Made by a program: the position numbers and the translations under genes. Under the pieces are notes generated by a model. It was not told the origin of the DNA, made no database searches, and saw only the letters and a program-made list of their open reading frames with translations. Positions 9,972-21,286 of a stretch of 60,000 nucleotides of DNA are shown piece by piece. Each line of letters opens with the position of its first letter. Within the stretch, counting starts at the first letter, position 1. This DNA is from Bolinopsis microptera (Eukaryota > Ctenophora > Tentaculata > Lobata > Bolinopsidae), in the NCBI RefSeq assembly GCF_026151205.1, contig NC_087075.1:2580359-2640358 (forward strand). The letters run 5' to 3'.

Positions 9972-12900
9972 CATTAAACATTTCAGTGTGTCAATCACTT
10001 CCAAATTCCAACGAAGACGACTCTTGGCAGATAGCCATAGTGGACGGGTTTCTAAGAAACGTGAAATGTGTAAATCTAAAACTTGTCTACAAATGCACGC
10101 ATTCTGACGATGTTTATGATTTGGCTTCATACACGATAAACGAACTCTTTTCTGTCACTGAGTACAACGGCACATGCTCAAACGACCCATACTTTTACCA
10201 AGCCTGCAAATTGGATGCGATCGATGGGGTTATAAAGGGAGACGGGAAGACGGTTTGCGGGGTCTTTATTTGCTCTGAGATTGTACCCTCACTTATCGGT
10301 CACAAGGAGACTCACATAGACAACATATATCAATCCGGGTACGTTTGTGAGGACATCCAGGACTGTTTCAACACTAACATTGCTGAAGAAATTGGGTGTG
10401 AAAAAGAAGGGAGTGAAATGGTGTATCTCCCAAGCGGGAAACAGATCTATGCGTTTGACTTGTGCAATGATAGATGTGACATGCAAAGCTGTGAGGATGA
10501 GGCTAAGTGTAACGGATATCAATACGGAACCTACTGTCATGAACAGTACACGAATATTAAAAGGAGTGTATACTTAAGACCAATACTTACCTGCAACTCC
10601 ATCAAGAATTGTCCAAGTACTTATGATAGCAACTGTGTAGTCTCGAATGATACGCAATCTTCTTGCATATCGTCTTCAGCATTTGGTACTAACCTCCACA
10701 AGGTCCTACTTCCAGATCACTTCAGATGTGCAACTATGAGACACTTTGACTCTTACTGTTACAACTTCTTAGACCAGACAAACTGCTCAGATCCTTTAAA
10801 AGTCGGACTTTTCTGTGAGATCGAAGGGCATAATTCGAGCATATCAACACAAAAAATATGCATAGGGGACCCTTTGTGCGATGACCATATTGATACGCAT
10901 TGCGTCCGAACTTCTTCAGCGTGTTTCGTGCATAAACACAGCCTGTGTGACTTTAAGGAAGATTGCACAGACAAAAGCGATGAAACAACCTTTCGTTGCA
11001 GCAATTCTAGTCTCACTGTGGAAACGTGCACACGTAGACTTCTAAAAACAGCGGGAAATCTTCCGATCCGGTTAGCTTGGTTAAAAGACGGTGAAATAGA
11101 TTGCACAGATGGAAAGGATGAAAAAAAAGATTGGCCAAGTTGTGGACAAGGACAAACATTTCGATATGTTGGAGACACTACATCCTGTGGAAATGTATAC
11201 CTCTGTTCATCCGGACATGCGGACTTCATCGAATTCGCACAGCTGTGTGATGGTATAGAGACATGTGGCAATGAACTACAAGTCTGCAAACTTGCTCGTT
11301 TGTCAATTGAGATACCCTCTTTAATTTCACTGACTTCTCCAGACGGACTGAATAGACATCTTTCATACTGTGTTCGAGGACTTAACAACATGGAATACCT
11401 CAAAGACAAATGTGTAAGCGATTATTTTCATGCTAATAAAACTCTTGACGTCTTTGGCCAGACTGCCATTCATATCCACATTCCATCAAAAGCCCGAGAG
11501 TGCGACAGCCTATTTGGGGAGAATTACGTTCTGACAAGTTGTAGTAAAAAATGCATTAACTCTTCATGTCCCATACAGAGCTTCGGGAGTCCGGAACAGT
11601 GTTCCGAACAATTAAATTCCAAGGTCTTTACCACTGCAAACAACAAACACTTAACGTTCCTAAGGAAAACGTCGAGCTGCTTATGTAATGGATTACTTTG
11701 CTTGTAAGAACAATCACAAATGTTTGGAATTTAAACAAGTGTGTGACCTTGTGGACGACTGTGGTGACGATTCTGACGAAATCATGTGCAAAAACCATTT
11801 CCAGTGCACCGACACAGGCTTCTACATTCCAATGACAGGCAAATGTGATGGCATTATCAACTGTTCTAATCTATCAGATGAGTGTAATGAAGATTGCTCA
11901 GTTAAAATCCTTAAGAACTGGATGCTGGCTGTGTTGTCGTGGACTTTGGGGGTGATAGCCGTCCCTGCAAATTTTTGGGTCATCGTAAAGAGCATTGTAT
12001 TTTTCAAAACTTGTAACAAATCAATGTTATTTGTGGAAAAATGTCTAATCGTAATGATATCATTTGCGGACTTTCTAGTAGGCGTATATCTACTCTTCAT
12101 CGCTACGTTTGACACTATAATCCACAAAGACAACTACTGCTCCCAGCAGAACATTTGGCTCACTAGTACATTTTGCCAGGTACTAGGGGTGATAAGTTCC
12201 ATGGGATCACAAATTTCCTTATTTGCCATGACGGGGCTGAGCATGACTCGAGTTAAAGGAGTTTACTCTGGCATGAAACCCCAAGGTGATGTTACCTCCA
12301 AACTAAAACTTAAAATGGTCTTGACAGGGGTCCTTCTTTGCTCAGTAGCTACTTTCATATCGGTATTTCCACTGATTAATAGATTTGAGGACTACTTCGT
12401 CAATGGGTTGACGTACGACGCTGAGATGAGAATATTCATAGGACGAGTCAACAAGGAGACTCACTTTGCGGGCTTACAAGGCTTTTACGGAAGAATGAAA
12501 CACCAGAAACTGTCTTGGCATATGATAAATAAAATGGTGGATGGTATGTTTTCACATGACTATGACTACACAAACATCACTGAAACCAGAAGGAAAGTCA
12601 CTTTTTATGGAAACGATGGAGTGTGTCTCTTTAAATACTTCGTCAAAAACACGGACCCTCAGAGACATTTTGTCTGGACAATCTTAGGAATAGACCTGCT
12701 GTGCTTCTTGATGATAGCAGTCTGCTACATCTGTATAGGAGTCATAACAACACGTTCATCCCATGCTGTTAACGTCCACAAAAATGATGCAGCATCCAAA
12801 AGGAGGAGGAGAACTAATAAAAAAATCGCAATTATCATCTGTACGGATTTTTTCTGCTGGGTACCTTTCATTGTGATCTGTGTCCTACATTCGTGTGAAG

Positions 12901-13562
12901 TGCTGGATGCAACATTTTCATACTCAATGTTCTCCATTGGTATTTTACCTATAAACTCAATGATTAACCCTCTCCTTTATGATGATACCATCGCCAAATA
13001 CCTTACACTCCAAACATTTAAATTGTTTTTTGTTTCTGGAACATCAATAGTGGTGAACCTCTGGAGGCGTGGGAGAGACAATCTTGTGCACTTCGGAAGA
13101 GATGTAATTGAAATGACAAACATTGGCCACGCAAATGATCCTGCACAAACTGATTTAGTAATAACAGCAGAGCATGCAGCGGAAGAAATAGTTGGAATGA
13201 GAAACATTGGCCCCGCAAATGATGCTGAACCAACTGATTCAGTAATAACGGCAGAGCATGCAGCGGAAGAAATAGTTGGAATGAGAAACATTGGCCCCGC
13301 AAATGATGCTGAACCAACTGATTCAGTAATAACGGCAGAGCATGCAGCGGAAGAAATAGTTGGAATGAGAAACATTGGCCACGCAAATGATCCTGCACCA
13401 ACTGATTTAGTAAAAACGGCAGAGCATGCAGCGGAAGAAATAGTTGAAATGAGAATCATTGGCTCCGCAAATGATCCTGCAGAATCAGATTTAGTAAAAA
13501 CGGTAGAGCATGCAACGGAAGAAATAGGTGAAATGAAAATCATTGGCCCCACAAATTCCTAA
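9972..13562 (+). CDS. LDLa-7TM class A G-protein-coupled receptor (LGR/GRL101-like), with one frame change
   Basis: Predicted plasma-membrane receptor. Frame 1 runs to the stop at 11705-11707: a long Cys-rich ectodomain with LDLa-like modules (ACFVHKHSLCDFKEDCTDKSDE; CDGIETCGNE). Frame 2 (11688-13562) holds two clear LDLa modules (CLEFKQVCDLVDDCGDDSDE; GKCDGIINCSNLSDEC) then seven TM segments: about residues 78-102, 115-141, 160-186, 209-231, 328-354, 379-401 and 410-431 of that frame. Class A marks: SFADFLVGVYLL in TM2, FCQVLG Cys in TM3, VCLFKYF Cys in ECL2, CWVP in TM6, NPLLY in TM7. The two frames must be one protein, so a 1-nt indel near 11660-11700 breaks it: sequencing error, recent lesion or, less likely, recoding. 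No signal peptide is in frame; likely acceptors (TAG at 9969-9971, CAG at 9984-9986, both phase 1) point to a 5' exon upstream. The DRY site is MTR. Confidence 0.75.
13119..13538 (+). repeat. 84-bp minisatellite, five units, encoding receptor tail repeats
   Basis: Five in-frame units of 28 codons plus a partial sixth form the C-terminal tail of the + strand receptor. The consensus includes IGPANDAEPTDSVITAEHAA followed by EEIVGMRN. Units 2 and 3 are identical at nucleotide level, indicating recent unequal exchange; the outer units have diverged. The repeats are acidic with Thr/Ser sites, so they could be phosphorylation or arrestin-type binding sites, but that is inference. Confidence 0.9.
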
Positions 13563-13806
13563 CCATCTAGGGGAATTAAATTAAATTATTGGATGCCAGG
13601 AACTAGAATTAAATATACTGTAATTAATTGACATCAAGAACTGAATACTGGGATTCCCTGGAGAGGTCTTATTCGAATTAGAACCATCTAGGGGAATTAA
13701 ATTAAATTGTTGGATGCCAGGAACTAGAATTAAATATACTGGAATTAATTGACATCAAGAACTGAATACTGGGATTCCCTGGAGAGGTCTTATTCTAATT
13801 AGAACC
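13561..13806. repeat. 121-bp direct tandem duplication in the receptor 3' UTR
   Basis: The block beginning AACCATCTAGGGGAATTAAA starts at 13561, overlapping the stop codon, and again at 13682. Both copies run through GGGATTCCCTGGAGAGGTCT. Only a few differences separate the copies. Confidence 0.9.
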
Positions 13807-15004
13807 GTGTCTGGAGGTTCGGTTAACATTTTGTTAGGATTGGATTGAGGGAAGTTTGCCAAATATGTAATTCTATTCACTATTTTGCTGGCAAAAATCA
13901 GCGCTAAAAAACCATCCTACAGTCAGTATGCGCGGTTCATTTTCGATGACGCACTGCCTAGTCCATATGCAGTATTACTGGTGTTCGAATCCCAGTTCGA
14001 ACTGATCTCAACAAAGATCTCAAACCTGAAGGGCAGCCGTCACTTACCAAACCATGGTGTGAATGTTACTGGTACATGGTCAATGGTAGTGGCTCTCATT
14101 AGAGCTGCAAAAATAACACGTGTGCATATGCCTGGGGTTGCTGCAGGAAAATCTGTACCGAAAGGACCGTGGTTGCCTGGGGTCTCGCCGAATAGAGATT
14201 CGGCGGAACGACAGGCTGAGCGCCACCCAGTAAAAGAAAGGAGATCGGCCATTCGGTCCTAGCTTGCTAGGTTCACCATGTAGTTGTTGTTTAGTATGCA
14301 AAATCATCCTAAATCATAAAATCGGTTGCTGAAGAGACTAAGAGATTACAAAAACACTTGAACACTGAATGTTTTTAATGAATCTTTCTTGGGTAGCTTA
14401 ATTTATTATGACATTATAAATAATGTCATTATACTGTATCTTACTATTATTTTGGTGCCTTCTGAAACAAAACTGGCTCCAAATGGAAATACTACCGATT
14501 AAACGTTTCCCCGGTTAACCAGGCCCTGAATTGTTCAATTTCAATCGATAGAAGTGAGTAAGTGATTCAAAGATTTTCCCTGGTTGGAAGATTTGGAAAC
14601 CCTAGGTATTTATGAAATGCTAACTACACGAGATAAAAAATAAATAATTTATCAAAGTGTCATTGGTTGAGAGATCAACAGTTAGGATCGTACGATCTTA
14701 TTTACAACTAAATTATCCAACATTAACAAGCTTGCTATTCCATGGCTCGCTTCTCTCTGGGACATAAAAGTGAAACGAATGTGCATGGAGGGAATTAGGA
14801 ATGGTGCAGCTGATATGTTCAACATTGTCATTTCATCGAGTGTTAGTTTTTTACTAACTTAAAAACGAGCTTCCTTGATTTCCCTGTTTAAACGTTCCTG
14901 TTTAAAAGTTCCTGCTGTCTTGACGCATGTTCTACAAATTTTACTGTTGTGCATGATATGTTTGTTGGAAGGTTTGTGGTCTTTTTTGATAAGGATCAAC
15001 TGCG
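13807..15004. other. Intergenic region between convergent receptor genes; repeat fragments
   Basis: 13887-13963 shares a ~70-bp dispersed repeat (GCGCTAAAAAACCATCCTAC) with 28460-28535. About 14125-14175 (GGAAAATCTGTACCGAAAGG) matches 45955-46005 in a cadherin intron. 14195-14232 (GAGATTCGGCGGAACGACAG) is one arm of the TIR found at 25455 and 25594. The rest shows nothing; it must contain the 3' UTRs of both receptor genes. Confidence 0.6.
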
Positions 15005-17263
15005 CTAGTGCATTCTTGAAACAAATCCTCTCCAGTTTCTCCAGAAACAAGAGTTTATATTCTTGTAAAGTTCACTGTAGAAAATAGGGTTCAGAATGCT
15101 GTTGATGGGTAGAACCACCAGAGCTAGCACTTCAAACAGTACGGGAGGAGGACTATCACTAACAATTTGGAAGTACACGGCAGCCCCGATGAAAGACAAC
15201 CAACTTGCTAGCTGTGTTCCTATCATCAGGGAAATCTTCAGAGCTAGTGAGGGGGCTGCAGCGTTTTGTCTGTTCATCCCACCTCCAATGTCTCCCACCT
15301 TACGTCGAGATTCTAACTGCTGTCTTACTATGATGAGGTAAGTGAGAGTAACTATGACCAGAAGTAGGGACACTGTGATAAGGTAGGAGAGTTTATAGAT
15401 GAGGTAGGATTGTTGTTCTTTAAAGACGTTGTGAACACACAGACGGGTGTTTCCATAATACCCTATATCTATGACATCGAATATGTTGTCTTTACTGGTG
15501 ATGATGTTGAGTTCTCTGACTGTTGTGTACAGATCAGTTTTGTTATAGTAATATGTTTCATGTAGGTAGTTTAACCAAGTCATGTTTACATAGCTAGAGC
15601 TGATGAAAGGATTATCTAGAAAGTTTTTAAAGAATACATCTGTGCGGAAGATGTTTTGTATGGCAACCAAAGGAAGGATGGGAATGAATGCGTTGATCAC
15701 ATTTATGGCAATAAGTATTGCAGATGTTATAAATACTGTTTTAAGTTTGGTTTGATGATGTACTCTGACACAATTAATACACCTGAATACACTCATGAGG
15801 GCTATTGCACTGAGGGACCCATGTGAAGCTATTGAGAATGTCAGTCCAAGTAACTGGCAGAAGATGCTTGATCTCCAACTTTCATCTTGAAGACAGTAGT
15901 TACCATTTGCACGAAGAATCAGGGCTGCGACCACAACACCACAGTTATACACACCCATACTACCATCAAAGAAAAGAACCTGGAGACAAAACAATCTGTC
16001 AACTTTGCCAGCTGATGTGGAGGGGGTGTTGTTGTAGCATCTGATTCCTCCTCTCAAGTTCAGTATGATCATTGAAACTCCTGAAAAAGCTGTGAAAGAA
16101 AGCAGAAAGTAAGAACTGAGGAGTAGGTTGGCTGAACCATCTGAGTTACAGGGATCACATTCGTCACGTCCGTTGGAGCAGTGTTTGATATTATCACAAG
16201 TTTTATCAGGAGTCACCCACTCTGTACTCTCAGAGGTATTGAGGGAGCAATAGAAACGACCTGGACATTCTGCCTCATCCTCACCGTTAGAACAATCTAA
16301 TTCTCCGTCACACAGTTTAGATAATGGGCAGGTTTCATAGCTTTTGGGGGCACAGCTGAAATGAGCCTGTGCAAATATACCCATATATACTAACACAATT
16401 CTTTCGCAAAACTTATCCCATTTGCCTTCAGCAAAGTCAGGAGTGTCAGAGCAGTTTGTTTTACAGTAGCTAGTAATATCTCCATGGTTATTATCAATGA
16501 GCGCGTGTATGATAGTATAGTTGAGGCATTGGTTGATAGGGTTTCCATTATCCAAAATTGCAGAGCAGTCGACAGACTCAATATTACGAAAGGTGCATGA
16601 ATAATTTAACTGTGAAATTGCGTCCTTTTTTTCACAATATTCTCTTTGTGACAAGCAAATAGTAGAGGAGTTTAGGATAGGACATTGTACTTCCACGAAA
16701 CTCTCACATAAACACTCATCAGCGCCATCAAGACAATCTTTCTTACCATCACACAATTGTGGAAAGGTGACACATCCAGTGTGTTTTGGACAGAAGAAGA
16801 CATCCATACTGCTGTTGGTACAGCCACATTCGTCTGTCAGGCAATCAGAAATCGTGTCGCAGTATTGGTTGTCATTGATCTTGCAGAACCAGGGTACTTC
16901 AGAGATTGATGCTACCCATGAAGGAGCAATTTGTTTTTTAAGCACAAGATCCACAGCGCTAACTGAAATTTGACACACACCTCTCGTTTTATTTGCATTA
17001 TGACTAATATTGATAACATTGACTGAATGAAAGGAGTTTTCATAATATTTGTTACCCAATACATCTGTTCGAGCTTCTTGGCAGGTGTATCTTTTACCTG
17101 TAACAAATTGTTGCATTTCATCTAAGTTGACGATATTGGGAACACTTAGTGTGTCAGCCATGGGGGGTTTGTCAGGAGAAGGTTTGGTAGGAGGGGGAGG
17201 GATACCAGGGTTGATGAGACAAAATAAGATGAACGTGATCAGAAGTATCAATAGTCTGAACAT
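15005..17263 (-). CDS. LDLa-7TM class A G-protein-coupled receptor, intact single frame (752 aa)
   Basis: Predicted plasma-membrane receptor. ATG at 17261-17263 opens a hydrophobic signal peptide (residues 2-17, FRLLILLITFILFCLI) followed by a Pro-rich linker. The ectodomain has many Cys and Asn-X-Ser/Thr sites and three LDLa modules: about 157-184 (CDGKKDCLDGADEC), 303-333 (CDGELDCSNGEDE) and 338-369 (CDNIKHCSNGRDEC). Seven TM helices at about 380-403, 424-449, 466-493, 507-531, 621-646, 674-700 and 708-730; Cys469 and Cys609 are placed for the TM3-ECL2 disulfide; NPIFY at 725-729. The DRY site reads FRC and TM6 lacks the usual CWxP Pro. ECL2 is very long (~90 residues). No introns. Ligand unknown. 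It is a diverged paralogue, convergent with the receptor at 9972-13562. Confidence 0.85.
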   Translation of the reverse strand: MFRLLILLITFILFCLINPGIPPPPTKPSPDKPPMADTLSVPNIVNLDEMQQFVTGKRYTCQEARTDVLGNKYYENSFHSVNVINISHNANKTRGVCQISVSAVDLVLKKQIAPSWVASISEVPWFCKINDNQYCDTISDCLTDECGCTNSSMDVFFCPKHTGCVTFPQLCDGKKDCLDGADECLCESFVEVQCPILNSSTICLSQREYCEKKDAISQLNYSCTFRNIESVDCSAILDNGNPINQCLNYTIIHALIDNNHGDITSYCKTNCSDTPDFAEGKWDKFCERIVLVYMGIFAQAHFSCAPKSYETCPLSKLCDGELDCSNGEDEAECPGRFYCSLNTSESTEWVTPDKTCDNIKHCSNGRDECDPCNSDGSANLLLSSYFLLSFTAFSGVSMIILNLRGGIRCYNNTPSTSAGKVDRLFCLQVLFFDGSMGVYNCGVVVAALILRANGNYCLQDESWRSSIFCQLLGLTFSIASHGSLSAIALMSVFRCINCVRVHHQTKLKTVFITSAILIAINVINAFIPILPLVAIQNIFRTDVFFKNFLDNPFISSSYVNMTWLNYLHETYYYNKTDLYTTVRELNIITSKDNIFDVIDIGYYGNTRLCVHNVFKEQQSYLIYKLSYLITVSLLLVIVTLTYLIIVRQQLESRRKVGDIGGGMNRQNAAAPSLALKISLMIGTQLASWLSFIGAAVYFQIVSDSPPPVLFEVLALVVLPINSILNPIFYSELYKNINSCFWRNWRGFVSRMH

Positions 17264-17608
17264 CTCCTCATCTGTCTATTGAATAATTATAGGAGTTAAA
17301 AAATAAAAAATAGCTGTTGAAATTTAAATTTAAGTTTAGATCTTATCGAATAAATGGAAGAAAATTGCAAAATAAATTGATACTATGCGACAAAAATGTA
17401 TAAACTGGGGTAAACTATTAGACTTCGATATAGCCTTAGGGTCGTAATTCCCGGGGGGATTGGGGGATCATCCCCCAATATGTTTGGCCACTAATTTAAA
17501 TTTTCTTTGTAGTTTATTATTATATAACTTTATTCAAATCAAAAATGAAACATAAAGAACATCTTGATGACCTGATAAGTCACCAAGAGAAAAATAACAC
17601 AGAATAAA
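17264..17608. other. Upstream region of the - strand receptor; contains a short palindrome
   Basis: A+T-rich, with CTCCTATAATTATTC just upstream of the receptor start on the - strand, a weak TATA-like site. At 17459-17478 lies the palindrome TTGGGGGATCATCCCCCAA. The remainder is probably the 3' untranslated part of the LINE copy that follows. Confidence 0.4.
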
Positions 17609-19390
17609 CTAAATCATGCTTAACTCTCTCCATGCTTTTCTATCTGTTGCAAAAAGTCTTAAATGGTATAAATCGTCTGTATTTACAAGTCTAAAGTTTC
17701 TGTCACTTAAATCGTTCAAAATAGTTTTTAACAAGTTTGACTGGTGTCGTCCGACTCTACCTCTCATCAAACTCTGACTCTCTACAGCAAAATGTAAGGC
17801 AAGCTGGGCAGGTGAGTTATTATCACTGCGGAGGATGTGACCGAGAATTCTCCACCGTGCACGAGCAACACGCTCACTTAGTGGAACAACTTCGCAGCGT
17901 TTGTATAGAGTCACATTTCGTATGACATTAGGGTAGGTCATGCCGATGATCGTACGGAGATGATTCCTGTGGCAGACATCAAGTTTTTGAAGGATTTGTT
18001 TAGATGTTGCCCAACTGTTGCAATTATACATCAGTATTGAAACAACTTGTGCTTCATATATCTTGAGTCGAATCTTCAGGGGTATACGTCTACCTTGTTC
18101 CCAGCTTTTTTGTAGTTCTGAAAAGCAATGTTAGCAAGTATACATCGTCTCTTGACATCTTCGATGCTACACAACTTAGAGCCTAAAGAGATAGATGACC
18201 TCCAAGGTTCTCTACCTCTGAGTGTCTCTCCTTTGTCATCAACCTCGTTCTTGCCGGCCAGATAGAAGTGGGTGAACTCGGTTTTTGACTCATTGACAAA
18301 AAGATTCCACTCTTCCAATATCTCTTTACATATTGGCAACAAAGACTCCAAATTGCTTTTATCCTCATCAGTAAAATCAACATCATCTGCGTACTTCCAC
18401 TCGAGGGGTAACAGATTCTCAGCTATGGGAGGGTTAGGTCTTAAATAGGACATAACAGCACGCAGGTGGTAAAGTGCTGCTGTCAGATATAGAGTGAACA
18501 AGTTTCCAGACATACTGTCGCCTTGAAAAGCTCCAATCGTGACAATAAACTCTCCCGATATTGTTGAGTTCACTTTGATCTTCAGTTTAGTATTTGCGAG
18601 CAAATACCTTACCAGTCTAATGTCATCCTCACTACAACCAGCATCAGCTAAAATATCAAGTAATACCGACCTCTTTATGGTATCAAAAGCAGAGGACATG
18701 TCAATGCACATCTTATGAAGAGACCAGCGTTTTTCCTTGACAACTGACACTAGTATTCGCTGGGTCTAAACGATATTTGCACAACTATGGCCAGGTTTAT
18801 AGGCATTCTGCCAAGGACCAGTGTACTGAGATACTTGCCTTTGGATGCGCTTTAAGACTATCATGGACAATATCTTTCTAGAACCGTTTAGTAGGCAAAG
18901 TGGGCGCAAACTCTTAGGGGGACCTAGTGGCTTTCCAGGTTTTTGGAGCGGAGTAAGGTATCCCTCTGTGAAAGAAGGTACATGTTCATGGAGCTCAAAG
19001 GATCGATTAGTAAGTTGTGCAAATGTGGAAAAAAAGATTTCAGGAGAGTGTTTGAGGAATTCGTTTGGGATCCCATCTGGTCCAACAGCTTTACCGTTCT
19101 TGAGTTTCTTGGCCGCAAGCTCAACTTCAAACGCTGCAATGGGGTTTTGAAGGGGCCTAGGGTTACCTGTGAACGGTTCTAGTGGTGGTTCACTGTCAGG
19201 TCCAGTGTAGTGTTCTTCGAAGTACTGGCGAATGATTTCAGCCTTGTCTCGTTCATTATCTACCAGTTGGTTGTCAGTGTTGAAAACAGACACAGAGCCT
19301 GCACCGGTTTTCTGTTTGCCTGATAGTTGACGAACAGCTTCAATCATTCTCCGTCCTTCGTCTATGGTGGCTATAGAGAGAAAAATGGAG
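17609..19390 (-). pseudogene. LINE-type reverse transcriptase, 5'-truncated and broken
   Basis: Read on the - strand from 19390: GRRMIEAVRQLSGKQKTG, GKAVGPDGIPNEFLK (start of the RT fingers), LTPLQKPGKP, LRPLCLLNGSRKILSMIV, QNAYKPGHSCANIV, then a TAG stop where a codon such as Trp is expected, TQRILVSVV, KMCIDMSSAFDTIKR (catalytic Asp), GAFQGDSMSGNLFTLYL, WKYADDVDF (YADD box). A frameshift near 18070 leads into IPLKIRLKIYEAQVVSIL and the C-terminal block RWRILGHILRSDNNSPAQLA and GRVGRHQSNLLKTILNDL. One stop and one frameshift, otherwise well preserved, so relatively young. The endonuclease part is absent: the copy is truncated at about 19390, typical of target-primed reverse transcription. 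Clade not assigned. Confidence 0.85.
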
Positions 19391-19499
19391 AAAAATAGGA
19401 GTGTTTTCAAGAATGTTATAATTCTCTGCATTCTTAAATGGACCCAGTCTGTCAGTAGTAAAGAATCAATAAAACTGCAAAAAAGAGTTGGCATCGGTT

Positions 19500-20491
19500 T
19501 TGGTGACTGGAAAAAACCTTGGGAGAGAGAGGATGGATGAGCGGGAAAGAGAGAGGGATATTATTCTGAGAGTGAAGGAGAACATTGAAAGAGAGAGAGG
19601 TGCAAGTAGGTTCTCTGGAGATGCAGAGCAGGTGGGGTGAGTGGAGAGAACTCGTAATGAAGACGGATTTGAGCTGGCATACACTTTTTAAGTATGGTGA
19701 CTCACTTATTGAATATTGGGTTCATGCTAAGTGCTGTGTACGGCACCCTCTTAACCCCCTCTATGGTCTCCAAGTGGAGTGAAGATGAGGATGGGAAGTG
19801 CAAGTTATGTGAGGAGAGCACATTTTGGCTGGGTGTAAGATGGCCCTTAGTCAAGGAAGGTATAGATGGCGGCACGACAAGGTTCTGAAGCAGATCTCTG
19901 AACAGGTTGTCTTCCATTGTGATCGCCGAGTTAACACTTATAGTTATAAGAACAAGGCCGGCGACGGAAGACAGTTCATTGAATTTGTTCCTGCTAGGAG
20001 GAGAAAAGCAGGTACAGACGACCGGAAGGCGGAAGGAGAGTCGTGGTTTTGGGATCCTGGGTGGGTCTCGGGATTGGATAGTGCTGTCAGACATTGAGGG
20101 TCAGCTTAAGTTTCACAGTGAGATTGTGGAAACACGGCTGAGGCCGGACCTTGTGATATTCTCAGGGTCGGCAAAGACGGTTATTTGGTGGGAGCTAACA
20201 GTACCATCTGAAGAACGGATCGTTGAAACGCATGAGTACAAACTCGACCGGTACAGTAGCCTTCAGACTGAGATTCAAGCGAAAGGTTGGTGTTATAATG
20301 CTGCAGACGAAGTTGGAGCTAGGGGAGTGGTTGCGCAGAGTTTGGAGAGAGCTGCGAGGAGGATTGGTTTTAAAGGAAGAGAGCTGAAGAAGCTGGTACG
20401 GGATAGTGGGAAAGAAGCAGCTCACTGTTACAGATGGATCTACTTGTTATCAAGGAAGAGGGAGTGGGAGTTCAGGAAGGTTGGAGCTTGA
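19500..20491 (+). pseudogene. C-terminal CCHC + restriction-like endonuclease region of an R2-group LINE
   Basis: In three + frames: DLSWHTLFKYGDSLIE, SAVYGTLLTPSMVSKWSEDE, then a zinc-knuckle CKLC..., frame change, HILAGCKMALSQGRYRWRHD. Further on come LKFHSEIVETRLRPDLVIFS and KTVIWWELTVPSEERI, then EVGARGVVAQSLERAARRIG and SRWIYLLSRKREWEF-like ending (here YRWIYLLSRKREWEFRKVGA). A CxxC..HxxxxC knuckle followed by a basic RH motif and a PD-(x)n-E nuclease core (RPD...ELTV) is the order found downstream of the RT in R2/NeSL/Hero LINEs, where the nuclease nicks the target. Frame changes near 19710, 19820 and 19990 disable it, although the last 195 codons (19907-20491) are intact. No RT is adjacent on this strand. 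Confidence 0.65.
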
Positions 20492-21286
20492 GAGTTCACT
20501 TAACATCTAATAGTCTATGCTGCTTAAAGCATCAGTGATTTCTAGCTTTATGGAAACCTTTTTATTATCAAACTACCCCGGTCCTGCATTTCAGTGTTAA
20601 CTTTTACAGTTTTACTTTTACAAGCCATTCGAATTTCGGCGTGAAGTGGTTTTTATCTTAGACAACTTTAGGTTAACCTTAACAATTAACATCACGTGGA
20701 GCTTTCCTAGCACTGTTTCATTATCTCCCCTGAGTAATATGAACTATAACAATGTCGGACAATGTCATTGGCAACACGATTTACCGTATTAGCGGGGACT
20801 AGCTCATGAACTATGTTGTTGAGTGCTATAATTTCGTTGACTTTTTCCGCCAAGTGACCCTTGAAAACATCATATAGTGTTTGGTTGGAGCCTTCTGTTT
20901 TGCTGTATAGCATTTTAGTCACTCCGCAGTTTATTAACTGTGTCTCAACTCCGAGATTTTTGAATGGATTTTAAGTGGACTTAATAGTTTCATAATTCAT
21001 CATTTTTAAGTGGATTTTATAGGTTGGCGCGTATTATATCTCCACCAAAACACAGTCACAAGAGCACATCTAATTTGATACATATGAATTATGTCTATAA
21101 CTTGCTTGATTCTGCATTAAGTTGACGTAAACTGACCAAAATCGAACGGGAAATCGTTTAAGATTATTTTCTATAAAAGCTACTTACGCAATTGTGCTTT
21201 TTCGCGGAGAAATTAGACAGAAGCGTTTTTTAGCGTTAACAAAATAGTAATACTGAAAACTCGTGGCTTCTTATGCCATACATTGG
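20492..21286. other. Non-coding gap between retroelements
   Basis: No gene or repeat signature recognised. Confidence 0.5.

Noticed and set aside
10759-11409. 216-codon - strand frame
   Set aside because: Antisense to the Cys-rich receptor ectodomain, whose LDLa motifs are clear on the + strand.
13018-13552. - strand frames of 127 and 191 codons
   Set aside because: Shadows of the 84-bp repeat in the receptor tail; the + strand frame continues from a clear 7TM domain.
14040-14307. Overlapping frames on both strands around 13885-14307
   Set aside because: Region consists of dispersed repeat fragments shared with 25.5, 28.5 and 46 kb; no protein motif on either strand.
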